From Acidobacteriaceae bacterium (lineage in GTDB: Bacteria; Acidobacteriota; Terriglobia; Terriglobales; Acidobacteriaceae), in contig JAPWKE010000003.1 of assembly GCA_028283655.1 (NCBI GenBank), positions 2,728,001-2,792,000 of the forward strand: 64,000 nt of DNA, written 5' to 3'. Positions 1-9,505 of the stretch are shown piece by piece. Under the pieces are notes generated by a model that made no database searches, was not told the DNA's origin, and worked only from the letters and a program-made list of their open reading frames with translations. Every line of letters begins with the position of its first letter. Within the stretch, counting starts at the first letter, position 1. A program made the position numbers and the translations under genes.

Positions 1-2845
1 CAAAAATCTGGCGGCGGTTGAACGGAGCCACCGAGTACTCCTGATGTGGGTTGTAGTGGTCCTGCGGAGCGTTGTTGCGGTCTGTCCCTGCATCCGTCAG
101 CGTCTTCTGCCACGTGTAGGCCAGACGAAGCGATGAGCCGCTCGCCATGCGCTTCTCTACCGCTATCTGCAGTGAGTTGTAATTCGAACCGTACTGGTTC
201 TGAACAACATTGATTCCGATAAAGCCCGGATAAGGGCGGTAACGATTCACGTTCGGCGTAGTGCCTGTGCTCAGCGCTGTAGTAATGCCCGTCTCCTGCG
301 CATAAAGCCCGGGCTTCAACGTATTGATGTCCGCAATACCCAGCAGATGGGTGCCCTTTGATCCGTAGTAGCCAATATCCACCAGCATTGTCTTCGCAAA
401 CTGCTGTTGAATATCAAAGCTCCACTGCTGCGTATAAGGAAGACGCGACGGCAACGGTGTTCCGCGAAGTGCAGGAATAGACGTGGTTGCGGTTCCGGCT
501 GCGGGATTGGCAAACGTCGTATTCGGAACATTCAGATTGTTCAGAAAGGGGGCATTCGTAAAGATATTGTTTTCATAAATACCTGTCAGTGCAGAATCGA
601 AGACCAGACCATAGCCGCCACGAACAGCCGTCGTGTTGCTCGCGAGCGGGCTCCACGCAAAACCTAGGCGCGGCGACAGCGTCATGTAGGACTCATTGCT
701 CACCTTGCTGCCAAACGGCGAATTCAGGTTATTCACGATGATGCCGTTGTAAGGATCGCCCGTACCCGGAACAACCGTCGACGGCGTTGTGGTGCTGATC
801 GTAGGTGCATTCGCCGCGATAAAGCGGTCCGGATCGAAGTTCGTCAGCATGTCGCGCTTGTCCCACGGCTGGCGGAACAACGAGTATCGAAGCCCTGCAT
901 TGATCGTCAGCTGCGACAGAACGCGATAGTCATCCTGTCCATAGAACTCCATCTGCGATTGGCGAATGTCAGGACGCAGATCGATCGAGGTTTGCGTGAA
1001 CGTAGAGTGAGTCCCAAGCATAAAGTTTGCCCACGTCTGCTCCGTCCCGATACCCCCACTGGCTAGCGATGTCGTTGCAAAAGAGAAGCTGCCAGCATTC
1101 GTACTGCCGTTATTCTCCGTCTTCTGGTAGTAGTTCCAGGTCGCACCGAACTTCAACGTCTGCCGTCCGGTGACGTAGGTGAGGTTATCGAAGGCGTTGT
1201 AATTGCGGCTGTAATTGTCATACCCGCCGTAGCCGGTCGCGGCGCTCAGCCCCGTCATCGTCACATAAGGCACATTGCCCAGCGTGCTTTGGAATGGAAG
1301 GCTAACCTTCACGTCGCTTGCGTTTGCCTTCGCCATCAAGCCGATTGGCTGGCTATAACGCCGTCCTGAAGTGAACGCAAAAGCTGCCTCATTCAGCAGC
1401 GTCGGACGAAGTACAGACGTAAGCCGCGCCATCGCGTTTGCGCCAGGATACGAGGATTGCGTCGTCGCGACACCAGGAAGTGAGGCACTAATCTGATAGC
1501 CATACGGTTCAACCGTGTTGACCGCATCCCGAATGTAGCGAACCGTCATCGACTCCTGCGGAGAGAACGAGTGGTCGACGCGCGCCAGTTCCTGGTGCAG
1601 GTTATAGACCGAACGCCCTACAGAAACGAGCGTGTAATTCGAGGTATTCCCGTCCGGGATCTTATCGAAAATATCCTTGATGTATTCGGCGGCAATAGGA
1701 TCAGGGGTGGTAATCGAAGTGGCCGAGGTAAGACACTTGGTTCCGGCAGAATCCGAATACGACGTACATACAGGATGCGTAAACTGCCCCAACTTCATCG
1801 CAGCGGTTGGAGCAAGACCGCTCTTGGTCTGGTACATGATGATGCGACGTGCCTCTTCCGAAAAGAAGAAGAACGTGTCGTGCAACTTTGGTGCCGGACC
1901 ACCGACGGCACCGCCGAAATCGTTGTACCGCTGCGGTGGCCGAACAATGCCGCGATGGTTGTTCATCGCGTCGTTTGCATTCAACGCATCATTGCGGAAG
2001 AACTCATACATATCACCGTGATACTGGCTCGTTCCCGCCATCGTGATGACATTGATCTGCGAAGCAGCATTGCGGCCATACTCCGCGCTATAGGTTCCGC
2101 GCGTTACCTTGAATTCTGCAATCGCATCGATGGAAGGCGTATTCACCAGCGTCGTATTTGCGCCACGATCAAGGTTGTCCGCACCATCCAGCAACTGACT
2201 GTTCGCCGACACGCGGCCGCCGTTCAGCGAGTACGGCAGAGAGTTCACGCTGCCCGTCGGATTCACGCCTCCGATCGTCAGCTCGTCGCTCCCCGCCGTG
2301 CTCGTAACGCCCGGAAGGATCGCCAGCAAGCCAAGGAAGTTGCGGTTGACGATGGAAAGCTCGCGCACTTCCTTGCCGGAGATGATCTGTTCAGAGGCTG
2401 CGCTCTGCGTCTGCACCTGCAACTGATCGGCGTTCACCGTCACCGTCTCATCCACCGAACCGGGAACCATCTTGATGGTGTAGTTCAGGCGGTCGGAGAC
2501 GTGCAGTTCGATACCTGCCTGGTCATATCGCTGAAAACCAGGCGAGGTGACGTGCACGGCATAGTGGCCGATCGGCAACAGAGTCGCATTGAACTCAGCA
2601 TTGCGGTCTGTCGTCAGGGAGCGGATGGTTTGCTTCGTGTCGGTGTTCACCACGTTGACGTGAGCACCCGACAAAAGAGCACCCGTAGGGTCGGTGACAC
2701 GCCCCACAATCGTGCCTGTCACTTCCTGCCCAACCGCAGTCTGCGACAACATCAACAAACCACCCGCCAGGAGAAGCACGCTGCTCCACCACTTCGCCTT
2801 TGGGGCATCCAAGCGACGCTTCCCTGTGCAGCCAAACACGCTCAT
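1..2845 (-). CDS. TonB-dependent receptor, Oar-like (partial; C-terminus beyond the window)
   Basis: This is an open frame of 948 codons from ATG 2845 to the window edge with no stop, so the C-terminal barrel strands are missing. Residues 1-39 form a signal peptide with a hydrophobic core (SSVLLLAGGLLMLSQTAVG). A CarboxypepD_reg-like beta-sandwich follows (about 41-120, GTIVGRVTDPTGA), then a plug-like segment (TRGTYSAEYGRNAASQ) and a long barrel with acidobacterial Oar features such as DFGGAVGGPA and NAGLRYSLF. The family imports large nutrients or siderophores across the outer membrane using TonB energy. The substrate cannot be read from the sequence. The gene is divergent from the RND efflux operon, and its promoter overlaps a perfect inverted repeat at 2875-2904. 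Confidence 0.93.
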   Translation of the reverse strand, partial: MSVFGCTGKRRLDAPKAKWWSSVLLLAGGLLMLSQTAVGQEVTGTIVGRVTDPTGALLSGAHVNVVNTDTKQTIRSLTTDRNAEFNATLLPIGHYAVHVTSPGFQRYDQAGIELHVSDRLNYTIKMVPGSVDETVTVNADQLQVQTQSAASEQIISGKEVRELSIVNRNFLGLLAILPGVTSTAGSDELTIGGVNPTGSVNSLPYSLNGGRVSANSQLLDGADNLDRGANTTLVNTPSIDAIAEFKVTRGTYSAEYGRNAASQINVITMAGTSQYHGDMYEFFRNDALNANDAMNNHRGIVRPPQRYNDFGGAVGGPAPKLHDTFFFFSEEARRIIMYQTKSGLAPTAAMKLGQFTHPVCTSYSDSAGTKCLTSATSITTPDPIAAEYIKDIFDKIPDGNTSNYTLVSVGRSVYNLHQELARVDHSFSPQESMTVRYIRDAVNTVEPYGYQISASLPGVATTQSSYPGANAMARLTSVLRPTLLNEAAFAFTSGRRYSQPIGLMAKANASDVKVSLPFQSTLGNVPYVTMTGLSAATGYGGYDNYSRNYNAFDNLTYVTGRQTLKFGATWNYYQKTENNGSTNAGSFSFATTSLASGGIGTEQTWANFMLGTHSTFTQTSIDLRPDIRQSQMEFYGQDDYRVLSQLTINAGLRYSLFRQPWDKRDMLTNFDPDRFIAANAPTISTTTPSTVVPGTGDPYNGIIVNNLNSPFGSKVSNESYMTLSPRLGFAWSPLASNTTAVRGGYGLVFDSALTGIYENNIFTNAPFLNNLNVPNTTFANPAAGTATTSIPALRGTPLPSRLPYTQQWSFDIQQQFAKTMLVDIGYYGSKGTHLLGIADINTLKPGLYAQETGITTALSTGTTPNVNRYRPYPGFIGINVVQNQYGSNYNSLQIAVEKRMASGSSLRLAYTWQKTLTDAGTDRNNAPQDHYNPHQEYSVAPFNRRQIF

Positions 2846-2874
2846 GCACTGACTCCAGTTACAGGATGATTACT

Positions 2875-2912
2875 TGACCTCTACTGATATGTCAGTAGAG
2901 GTCAGAAGTCAA
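2875..2912 (-). promoter_or_regulatory. Promoter overlapped by a perfect 13-bp inverted repeat (operator)
   Basis: TGACCTCTACTGA (2875-2887) and its exact reverse complement (2892-2904) flank a 4-nt spacer. On the minus strand a -35 box TTGACT (2912-2907) and a -10 like TATCAG (2889-2884) are separated by 17 nt, so the dyad covers the spacer and the -10. This is the geometry of a repressor site for the TonB receptor starting at 2845. The repressor is not identified. The dyad could also affect the RND operon on the other side, but that operon starts more than 500 bp away. Confidence 0.6.
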
Positions 2913-3433
2913 CACCTTTCTCCAGAGGAGTCGAAGAATGGTAAGTTTTTTCTTCTGCTCCAATCCTTGAGAGCCTTTCGAAGCGATGGCATCTATTTGA
3001 AAAATAGCCGGATACAGGATTTCGACACAGGCTGCAGCTCTGCCCTCATGATTTCCTCCCCAAAGGCGTTGGGCCCAAATTAGATCGGACGAATTCAAAG
3101 CCGGATTGATAGAGGTCGGCCTCTCGCATTCGCAAAAGACACGCACGTTGCGGAGCTATGGGCATCCTGCTTTACGAACGCACAGAGTTCGATCCGCGCA
3201 GAAGCAATCTACGAGGAATCCCGGCACCCCTTGGCGCCAGAAACGGGATACGCTGAAGTTACGCAAATAACCTGAAATCTATTTCTTGGCCGATTCCAAT
3301 CATGGCTTTCAACATCCTGGGAACACTCCGATGCTGAGTCCTTTGCGGCGGGTATCTCGTCTTACGAACTAGCTGCCGCGATCAAAACACACGTTGTTTA
3401 CCCAGGGATCTGTGCAGCTCCAAGGGAGTACTG
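2913..3433. other. Intergenic region between divergent TonB receptor and RND operon
   Basis: About 520 bases without a convincing gene. Short open frames here lack a plausible ribosome-binding site or a recognisable product. The right end carries the Shine-Dalgarno AAGGGAG just before the RND pump start. No regulator gene is present, although many RND operons have one next to them. Confidence 0.5.
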
Positions 3434-6400
3434 ATGTGGATTGTTCGTTTAGCGCTTAGGAGACCGTACACCTTTGTCGTCCTATCGCTTTTGCTCTTTA
3501 TAGCTGGCCCAGTCGTTGTGCTGCGCACACCGGTAGACATTTTTCCTAATATCGATATCCCGGTTGTATCGGTGATCTGGTCGTACACGGGGTTTTCGCC
3601 GGAGCAAATTGCCAACCGTATTGTGCTTCCTTATGAGCGCTCGCTGACGACGACCGTCAACGACATCGACCATACGGAGTCGCAATCACTGAACGGCATC
3701 TCCGTCGTGAAGATCTTCTTCCGGCCCAGCGTTAACATCGCTCAAGCCGTGGCACAGGTAACGGCTATCTCGCAGACTGCGCTCAAGCAGTACCCCCAGG
3801 GAACAACTCCTCCGCTGGTTCTTCAGTACAGCGCATCAAGCGTGCCCATCCTGCAACTGGGTCTCTCCGGCGAGGGGCTCAACGAGCAGCAGCTGAATGA
3901 CTTCGGGCAGAACTTCATCCGGACTCAACTTGCAACGGTGCAGGGTGCTGCGCTGGCGTTCCCCTATGGCGGCAAACAGCGTCAGGTGCAGGTCGATCTC
4001 GACACGAGCAAGCTGCAAGCCTATGGGCTGTCCGCATCTGACGTCGTGAATGCGATGAGCACGCAGAATGTGATTCTGCCCGCTGGCGATGCGAAGATGG
4101 GGCACTTCGACTATGAGATCGAAACCAACAGCACGCCGGAGTCGATTGCCGGGCTGAACGCGTTGCCCATCAAGACGGTGAACGGCTCCACGATCTATGT
4201 GCGCGATATTGGCAATGTGCGCGACGGCTTCCCTCCGCAGACGAATATTGTTCGTGTCGATGGACAACGGTCTTCGCTCCTCTCGGTACAGAAGACCGGC
4301 AACTCCTCAACGCTGGACATTATCAAGAATGTTCGCGCACAGCTTCCTTCGATTCACGCACAGCTTCCGCCGTCTCTGAAGATTCAGCCAATTGCCGACC
4401 AATCCGTTTTTGTGCGGGCAGCGATCAGCGGTGTCGTTCGAGAAGCACTGATTGCAGCGTGCCTGACGGCTGCTATGATTCTGCTCTTCCTCGGAAGCTG
4501 GCGATCCACAATCATCATCGCTGTATCCATTCCGCTGTCGGTGATCTGCTCGTTGCTGGCGCTTTCTGCGCTTGGTGAAACGATCAACATCATGACGCTC
4601 GGTGGCCTGGCTCTGGCTGTCGGCATCCTGGTGGATGATGCCACAGTCGAAATTGAAAACATTAACCGAAACCTGGAAGAAGGCAAAGAGGTTGAGCAGG
4701 CCATCCTCGATGGTGCCGCTCAGATTGCCATTCCGGCATTCGTTTCTACGATCGCAATCTGCATCGTGTTTGTGCCGATGTTCTTCCTTACGGGCGTGGC
4801 ACGGTACCTCTTTGTGCCTCTTGCAGAGGCTGTCGTTTTCGCCATGCTGGCGTCATACTTCCTTTCGCGAACCATCGTACCAACGATGGCGAAGTATCTG
4901 CTGAAAGGTCACGAGCATGATGCAGCGGAGAAAGCGAAGACAAGCCGCAATCCTTTCACACGACTGCAGCTCGTGTTTGAGCACTACTTCGAAAAGCTGC
5001 GTAGCTGGTATCACGGTGCGCTCAACATCTGCCTTGAGAACCGTGGCATCTTCCTGTTCGGAACGGTCGCGTTCTGGATTCTGTCCATCGCAGTTCTCTA
5101 TCCATGGCTCGGACAAGACTTCTTCCCTTCTACAGATGGTGGGCAGTTCAAGCTGCACATACGGGCACACACGGGCACGCGTATTGAAGACACTGCGAAG
5201 CTGTGTGATGAGATCGAATCTGTAATCCGCCAGAACATTCCGGCAAAAGAGCTGGGAACGATCATCGACAACATCGGTCTACCCTACTCAGGCATCAACC
5301 TGTCGTACTCAAACTCTGCGCCAGTGGGAACGGCCGACGCCGATATCAGTGTCATGCTTTCGGAGGATCATCATCCGACGGCAGAGTACACACACAAACT
5401 GCGTGACGTTCTAACGAAGAAGTTCCCCGGTACAGAGTTCTACTATCTGCCCACAGACATGGTGAGTCAGATTCTGAACTTCGGCTTGCCCGCACAACTC
5501 GACATTCAGTTGATAGGGCAAAATGCACCCGCAAACCATGTGCTAGCTGAACAAATGATGCAGGAAATCAGCAGTGTTTCCGGAACGACTGACCTTCGCA
5601 TTCAGCAGCCGTTCAACCTGCCAAAGTGGACTGTCAACGTTGACCGCACACGCGCGCAGCAAGTGGGCTATAGCCAAAAGGACATTGCCGGAGACCTGTT
5701 AACCAGCTTAAGCGGCAGCTTCCAGACAGCACCTTCGTTCTATCTCAACCCGCAGAACCACGTAAGCTACAACATCGCAGTACAGACTCCGCAGTACTTT
5801 GTGCGGAACCTGCAGCAACTGCAAAACTTCCCCATCTCCACGAACGGATCGTCGACGGCGCCGCAAATTCTGGGCAACCTTGCCTCGATTGAACGCGGTG
5901 CGGAGCAAGGAACAATCAGCCATTACAACGCTCGCCCTGTCATTGATATTTATGGAGCGGTGGAGGGCACCGATCTTGCCAGCGCGTCGAGCAAGATTGA
6001 AAAGATCGTAACGAAATATCAAGTCAAGGCGCCGCGCGGCACGGAGATTTTCCTGCGTGGACAGGTGCAGACGATGCACTCATCCTTTATGGGACTTGGG
6101 TTGGGACTGCTCTTCTCGATCGTGCTGGTCTATGCATTGATCGTGGTCAACTTCCAAAGCTGGCTTGATCCGTTCATCATCATCGCTGCACTGCCGGGCG
6201 CACTTGCAGGTATCGTGTGGCTGCTCTTCCTCACAGGAACGCACATCAGCGTGCCTGCGCTAACGGGTTCGATCATGTGTATGGGCGTGGCAACGGCGAA
6301 CTCGATTCTTGTCGTCAGCTTCGCCAAGGAACAGATGGAGATGGGACTGAGCGCGTTTGAGGCGGCACTGTCCGCAGGATTTACTCGCTTCCGTCCCGTA

Positions 6401-6625
6401 CTGATGACAGCGCTTGCCATGATGATCGGCATGGTGCCGATGGCGCTGGGAATGGGCGATGGCGGCGAGCAGAACGCTCCGCTTGGTCGCGCAGTGATCG
6501 GTGGCCTGATGCTGGCGACGTTCGGAACGCTGACCTTTGTGCCCGCGTTCTTCTCCTTCATGCATCGCCATGATGCACCCATAACGCCAAGCCCGGAAGC
6601 AGTGGAAGGAAGTGCGACCGCATGA
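3434..6625 (+). CDS. RND efflux transporter, inner-membrane pump subunit (AcrB/HAE1 superfamily)
   Basis: At 1063 aa it has normal RND pump length, with an N-terminal transmembrane helix (10-30), a large periplasmic loop, a central helix bundle, a second loop and a final helix bundle. The proton-relay pair of TM4 is present as GILVDDATVEIEN (D401, D402). At the place of the TM10 lysine of AcrB (K940) the sequence reads MGVATANSILVVSFAKE, so that lysine is replaced (about A955). It belongs to a subfamily with a different relay partner. The protein would export amphiphilic compounds through the adaptor and outer-membrane factor encoded just downstream. The start is ATG 3434, preceded by AAGGGAG. 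Substrate unknown. Confidence 0.95.
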   Translation: MWIVRLALRRPYTFVVLSLLLFIAGPVVVLRTPVDIFPNIDIPVVSVIWSYTGFSPEQIANRIVLPYERSLTTTVNDIDHTESQSLNGISVVKIFFRPSVNIAQAVAQVTAISQTALKQYPQGTTPPLVLQYSASSVPILQLGLSGEGLNEQQLNDFGQNFIRTQLATVQGAALAFPYGGKQRQVQVDLDTSKLQAYGLSASDVVNAMSTQNVILPAGDAKMGHFDYEIETNSTPESIAGLNALPIKTVNGSTIYVRDIGNVRDGFPPQTNIVRVDGQRSSLLSVQKTGNSSTLDIIKNVRAQLPSIHAQLPPSLKIQPIADQSVFVRAAISGVVREALIAACLTAAMILLFLGSWRSTIIIAVSIPLSVICSLLALSALGETINIMTLGGLALAVGILVDDATVEIENINRNLEEGKEVEQAILDGAAQIAIPAFVSTIAICIVFVPMFFLTGVARYLFVPLAEAVVFAMLASYFLSRTIVPTMAKYLLKGHEHDAAEKAKTSRNPFTRLQLVFEHYFEKLRSWYHGALNICLENRGIFLFGTVAFWILSIAVLYPWLGQDFFPSTDGGQFKLHIRAHTGTRIEDTAKLCDEIESVIRQNIPAKELGTIIDNIGLPYSGINLSYSNSAPVGTADADISVMLSEDHHPTAEYTHKLRDVLTKKFPGTEFYYLPTDMVSQILNFGLPAQLDIQLIGQNAPANHVLAEQMMQEISSVSGTTDLRIQQPFNLPKWTVNVDRTRAQQVGYSQKDIAGDLLTSLSGSFQTAPSFYLNPQNHVSYNIAVQTPQYFVRNLQQLQNFPISTNGSSTAPQILGNLASIERGAEQGTISHYNARPVIDIYGAVEGTDLASASSKIEKIVTKYQVKAPRGTEIFLRGQVQTMHSSFMGLGLGLLFSIVLVYALIVVNFQSWLDPFIIIAALPGALAGIVWLLFLTGTHISVPALTGSIMCMGVATANSILVVSFAKEQMEMGLSAFEAALSAGFTRFRPVLMTALAMMIGMVPMALGMGDGGEQNAPLGRAVIGGLMLATFGTLTFVPAFFSFMHRHDAPITPSPEAVEGSATA

Positions 6626-6689
6626 ACCGCTGCACAGCACGCACCCCCTTCCCAACATTCGCAATGATTCGCATGGAGAAAGAAGCACG

Positions 6690-7979
6690 ATGAGCCTAGA
6701 CGGTCACAAATTCAATGAAGTAGATCCTGGCGCGGATGGTCCGGCGTCTAATCGATCCCCCGTTCACGGCACAGAAGAGTTGAAGCGCGAGGCACCAAAC
6801 GTCTCAGGATTTTCGCTCGGCATTCTGGCGTTCGTGGTTCTTGTCATCCTTGCGATACTCGCGATCATCGGCATTCTGAAACGCAAGCATTCTGCCAGCG
6901 AACTATCGAAGTACACGGCCGCGACGTCTGCACCTCCAGTCTCGGTGCAGACACCTGTCTTGCAGAAGAGCTCGAACGAGATCGTGATTCCAGGCAACAT
7001 GCAAGCGTTCACGATGGCCCCGATCTACGCTCGCACGACAGGCTACGTAAAGATCTGGTATCACGACATCGGATCGCATGTGAAGAAAGGCGAGTTGCTC
7101 GCGATCATCGAAACACCTGAACTCGACCAGCAGCTGATGCAGGCGAAGGCTGACCTTGCGACAGCGCAAAGCAACGCGTCTCTGGCGAAGACGACGTCGA
7201 GCCGCTACAAAGACCTTGTGTCTCAGAACGCGGTCTCACAGCAGGACACAGACAACGCAGCATCCCAGCTGGAGGCACGGCAGACAGAGGTGAACTCCGC
7301 GCTCGCGAATGTTCATCGTCTGGAAGAGTTGCAAGGCTTCGAGAGAATCACTGCGCCGTTCGATGGTGTTATCACAGCACGTAACCTCGATGTTGGGCAG
7401 CTGATTACGGCGAACGGTGCCACGGTATCAGCAGGTGCGGGTGTCACCTCGGGCAGCAAAGAGATCTTCGACATTGCCGCAGTCAACACCTTGCGCGTTT
7501 ACGTAAACATTCCGCAGGTCTACTCTCCCGATGCAAAGAATGGTGCAGTCGCCACGCTGACGCTTCCTCAGTACCCGGGACGCAAGTTTGAAGGCAAGCT
7601 GGTTCGCTCTTCGGATGCCGTCGACCCAACGACGCGAACACTGCTTGCAGAAGTTGACGTGAATAACAAGAACGGTGAGTTGCTTCCGGGCAGCTACACC
7701 GAAGTGCATCTGCATACAGCAACGCTTGTGCCTGCACTAATTGTTCCGGTCAGCGCATTGATCCTTGACCCGGATGGGCTGAAGGTTGGGGTGGTGGATG
7801 CGCAGAACAAAGCGCATCTGATCAAGGTGACCTCGGGCCGCGACCTTGGCTCTACCGTTGAGATCCTCAATGGCCTTTCAGCGGATCAGAAGGTCATCAG
7901 CAACCCGCCCGACTCTCTCACGGACGGCGAGGCCGTTCGCGTGGTCAATTCGAATGAGGCTGCGGGAGGCAAGTCTTGA
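6690..7979 (+). CDS. RND periplasmic adaptor (membrane fusion protein, HlyD/AcrA family)
   Basis: The 429-aa adaptor links the RND pump to the outer-membrane channel. A hydrophobic anchor lies at about residues 41-63. It is followed by the first half of the lipoyl-like domain (VKIWYHDIGSHVKKGELLAIIE), an alpha-helical hairpin (LATAQSNASLAKTTSSRYKDL), the second lipoyl half (ITAPFDGVITARNLDVGQL) and beta-barrel and membrane-proximal domains. I chose ATG 6690 because GGAGA (6675-6679) precedes it. A longer open frame extends upstream into the pump gene without support. The anchor is an uncleaved helix and not a lipobox. The gene follows the pump by 64 nt and overlaps the next gene. Confidence 0.93.
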   Translation: MSLDGHKFNEVDPGADGPASNRSPVHGTEELKREAPNVSGFSLGILAFVVLVILAILAIIGILKRKHSASELSKYTAATSAPPVSVQTPVLQKSSNEIVIPGNMQAFTMAPIYARTTGYVKIWYHDIGSHVKKGELLAIIETPELDQQLMQAKADLATAQSNASLAKTTSSRYKDLVSQNAVSQQDTDNAASQLEARQTEVNSALANVHRLEELQGFERITAPFDGVITARNLDVGQLITANGATVSAGAGVTSGSKEIFDIAAVNTLRVYVNIPQVYSPDAKNGAVATLTLPQYPGRKFEGKLVRSSDAVDPTTRTLLAEVDVNNKNGELLPGSYTEVHLHTATLVPALIVPVSALILDPDGLKVGVVDAQNKAHLIKVTSGRDLGSTVEILNGLSADQKVISNPPDSLTDGEAVRVVNSNEAAGGKS

Positions 7980-9415
7980 AGCATAGGACTCTACTCGCAA
8001 GCACAGGGCTGCTGACGTCGCTGGTGATGACAGGCTGCAAGGTGGGACCGAATTACAAGGTTCCCACCATGCCCGCGCCGCCAGCATACTCAGACAACGG
8101 ACAGAACGGTGCATGGCCCGCCGCTGCTCCTGCAGACCATGCAGAGCGCGGCGCGTGGTGGACGGTGTACAACGATGAAGAGCTGAACAAGCTCGAAGAG
8201 CAGTGCGGCAAAGCGAACCAGCAGATTGCAGCAGGGCTTCATGCTTATGAACAGGCGCATGACCTTGTCCGCGTAGCCCATGCCTCTCTCTATCCCACGC
8301 TCTCTATCGGAGCCTCCGGCACGCGAAGCCAGCTTGCGTACAACGAACCTTTGCGCCCTACCGCTTATCCATTGCACTACTGGGATTTCCTTGTTCCTGC
8401 GTCGATCTCGTGGGAGCCGGATTTCTGGGGAGCTGTCCGCCGACGCATTGAATCGGCCTCCGCAAGCGCGCAACAGTCTGCTGCAGACCTTGCGACCACA
8501 CGTCTCAGCCTGCAGGGAGATCTTGCGATCACGTTCTTCCAAGTTCGCGGCATTGACCTTCAAGCGCAACTGCTCCGCTCTACGCTGGACAACTACACCG
8601 AGGGCTTAAAGCTGACGCAGGCACGACAAAAGGGCGGGCTGGCTTCTGACAGCGATGTCGAAGAAGCCAAGGCGCAGCTTGAGCAGACTCGTGCGCAACT
8701 GATTGATCTTGGCGTGCAGCGTGCTCAGTATGAACACGCTATCGCCGTTTTGATTGGAGCACCTGCCACGGGTTTCCATCTCCCCGAGAAGCCGCTCGCA
8801 GGCACACCGCCAAGCGTGCCTACGGGCATTCCTTCTGAACTCCTGCAACGTCGACCGGACATCGCTTCGGCTGAACGCCAGGTGGCGGCAAACAACGCTC
8901 TGATCGGCGTAGCGAAGTCGGCATACTACCCTTCCATCACACTGGGGGCGACAGGAGAGCTGAACAGCGCGCATATCAGCGACCTTCTCAACCAGAGCAG
9001 CACAGCCTGGGCTGCGGGACCGTCCTTCAACGAAACGATCTTCGATGCGGGACGGCGCAAAGCGCAGGTTGATTACGCGATCGCTCAGCGCGAGCAAGCT
9101 GTCGCTCTTTATCGGCAACAGGTGCTTTCTGCGTTCCGCGATGTCGAAGACCAACTCGCTGCTTTGCGTGTGCTGGAAGACGAAGCCGGCGTAACAACAC
9201 GTGCTGTCGATGCAGCCAAACGGAGCACAGCTCTTGCCACTCTTCGTTACAAGCGCGGCCTAACGCAGTATCTCGAAGTGCTCACGGACCAAACGATCCA
9301 GTTGACGAATGAGAGATCGGCAGCCGCGCTGGTATCGCGTCGCATTGTCGCCAGCGTTCAACTCCAAATGGCGCTCGGTGGAAACTGGAGCGCGACGCAG
9401 CTTCCGAAGAACTAG
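7976..9415 (+). CDS. Outer-membrane efflux lipoprotein (TolC/NodT family)
   Basis: This 479-aa protein forms the outer-membrane exit duct of the tripartite pump. The N-terminus carries a lipobox, SLVMTGC, predicting lipidation at Cys21. The family opening KVGPNYKVP follows, and two outer-membrane efflux repeats make up the rest, with typical helices (ARQKGGLASDSDVEEAKAQLEQ region) and ELLQRRPDIASAERQVAANNA. Translation probably starts at TTG 7976, which overlaps the TGA of the adaptor gene in the string TTGA, implying translational coupling. It is the last gene of the operon and is followed by a strong terminator at 9428-9473. Confidence 0.92.
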   Translation: MKHRTLLASTGLLTSLVMTGCKVGPNYKVPTMPAPPAYSDNGQNGAWPAAAPADHAERGAWWTVYNDEELNKLEEQCGKANQQIAAGLHAYEQAHDLVRVAHASLYPTLSIGASGTRSQLAYNEPLRPTAYPLHYWDFLVPASISWEPDFWGAVRRRIESASASAQQSAADLATTRLSLQGDLAITFFQVRGIDLQAQLLRSTLDNYTEGLKLTQARQKGGLASDSDVEEAKAQLEQTRAQLIDLGVQRAQYEHAIAVLIGAPATGFHLPEKPLAGTPPSVPTGIPSELLQRRPDIASAERQVAANNALIGVAKSAYYPSITLGATGELNSAHISDLLNQSSTAWAAGPSFNETIFDAGRRKAQVDYAIAQREQAVALYRQQVLSAFRDVEDQLAALRVLEDEAGVTTRAVDAAKRSTALATLRYKRGLTQYLEVLTDQTIQLTNERSAAALVSRRIVASVQLQMALGGNWSATQLPKN

Positions 9416-9427
9416 CACGCTACGACT

Positions 9428-9473
9428 TATGCCGGTGCAGATCGACTCCATCAAGTCGATTTGCACCGGCATA
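9428..9473. terminator. Bidirectional stem-loop terminator
   Basis: Two 20-nt arms (9428-9447 and 9454-9473) pair with only one G-U position and leave a 6-nt loop. The hairpin lies between the end of the efflux operon and the convergent PL22 gene. GTTGTTT follows on the plus side. Confidence 0.8.
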
Positions 9474-9505
9474 GTTGTTTCAGGAAATTTCCCAGCAGGG
9501 TCTCA

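Noticed and set aside
1571-2869. Long open frame (432 codons) on the plus strand
   Set aside because: It lies antisense to the TonB receptor, is rich in Arg/His and low-complexity, and has no recognisable domain. The minus-strand frame has a signal peptide and family motifs.
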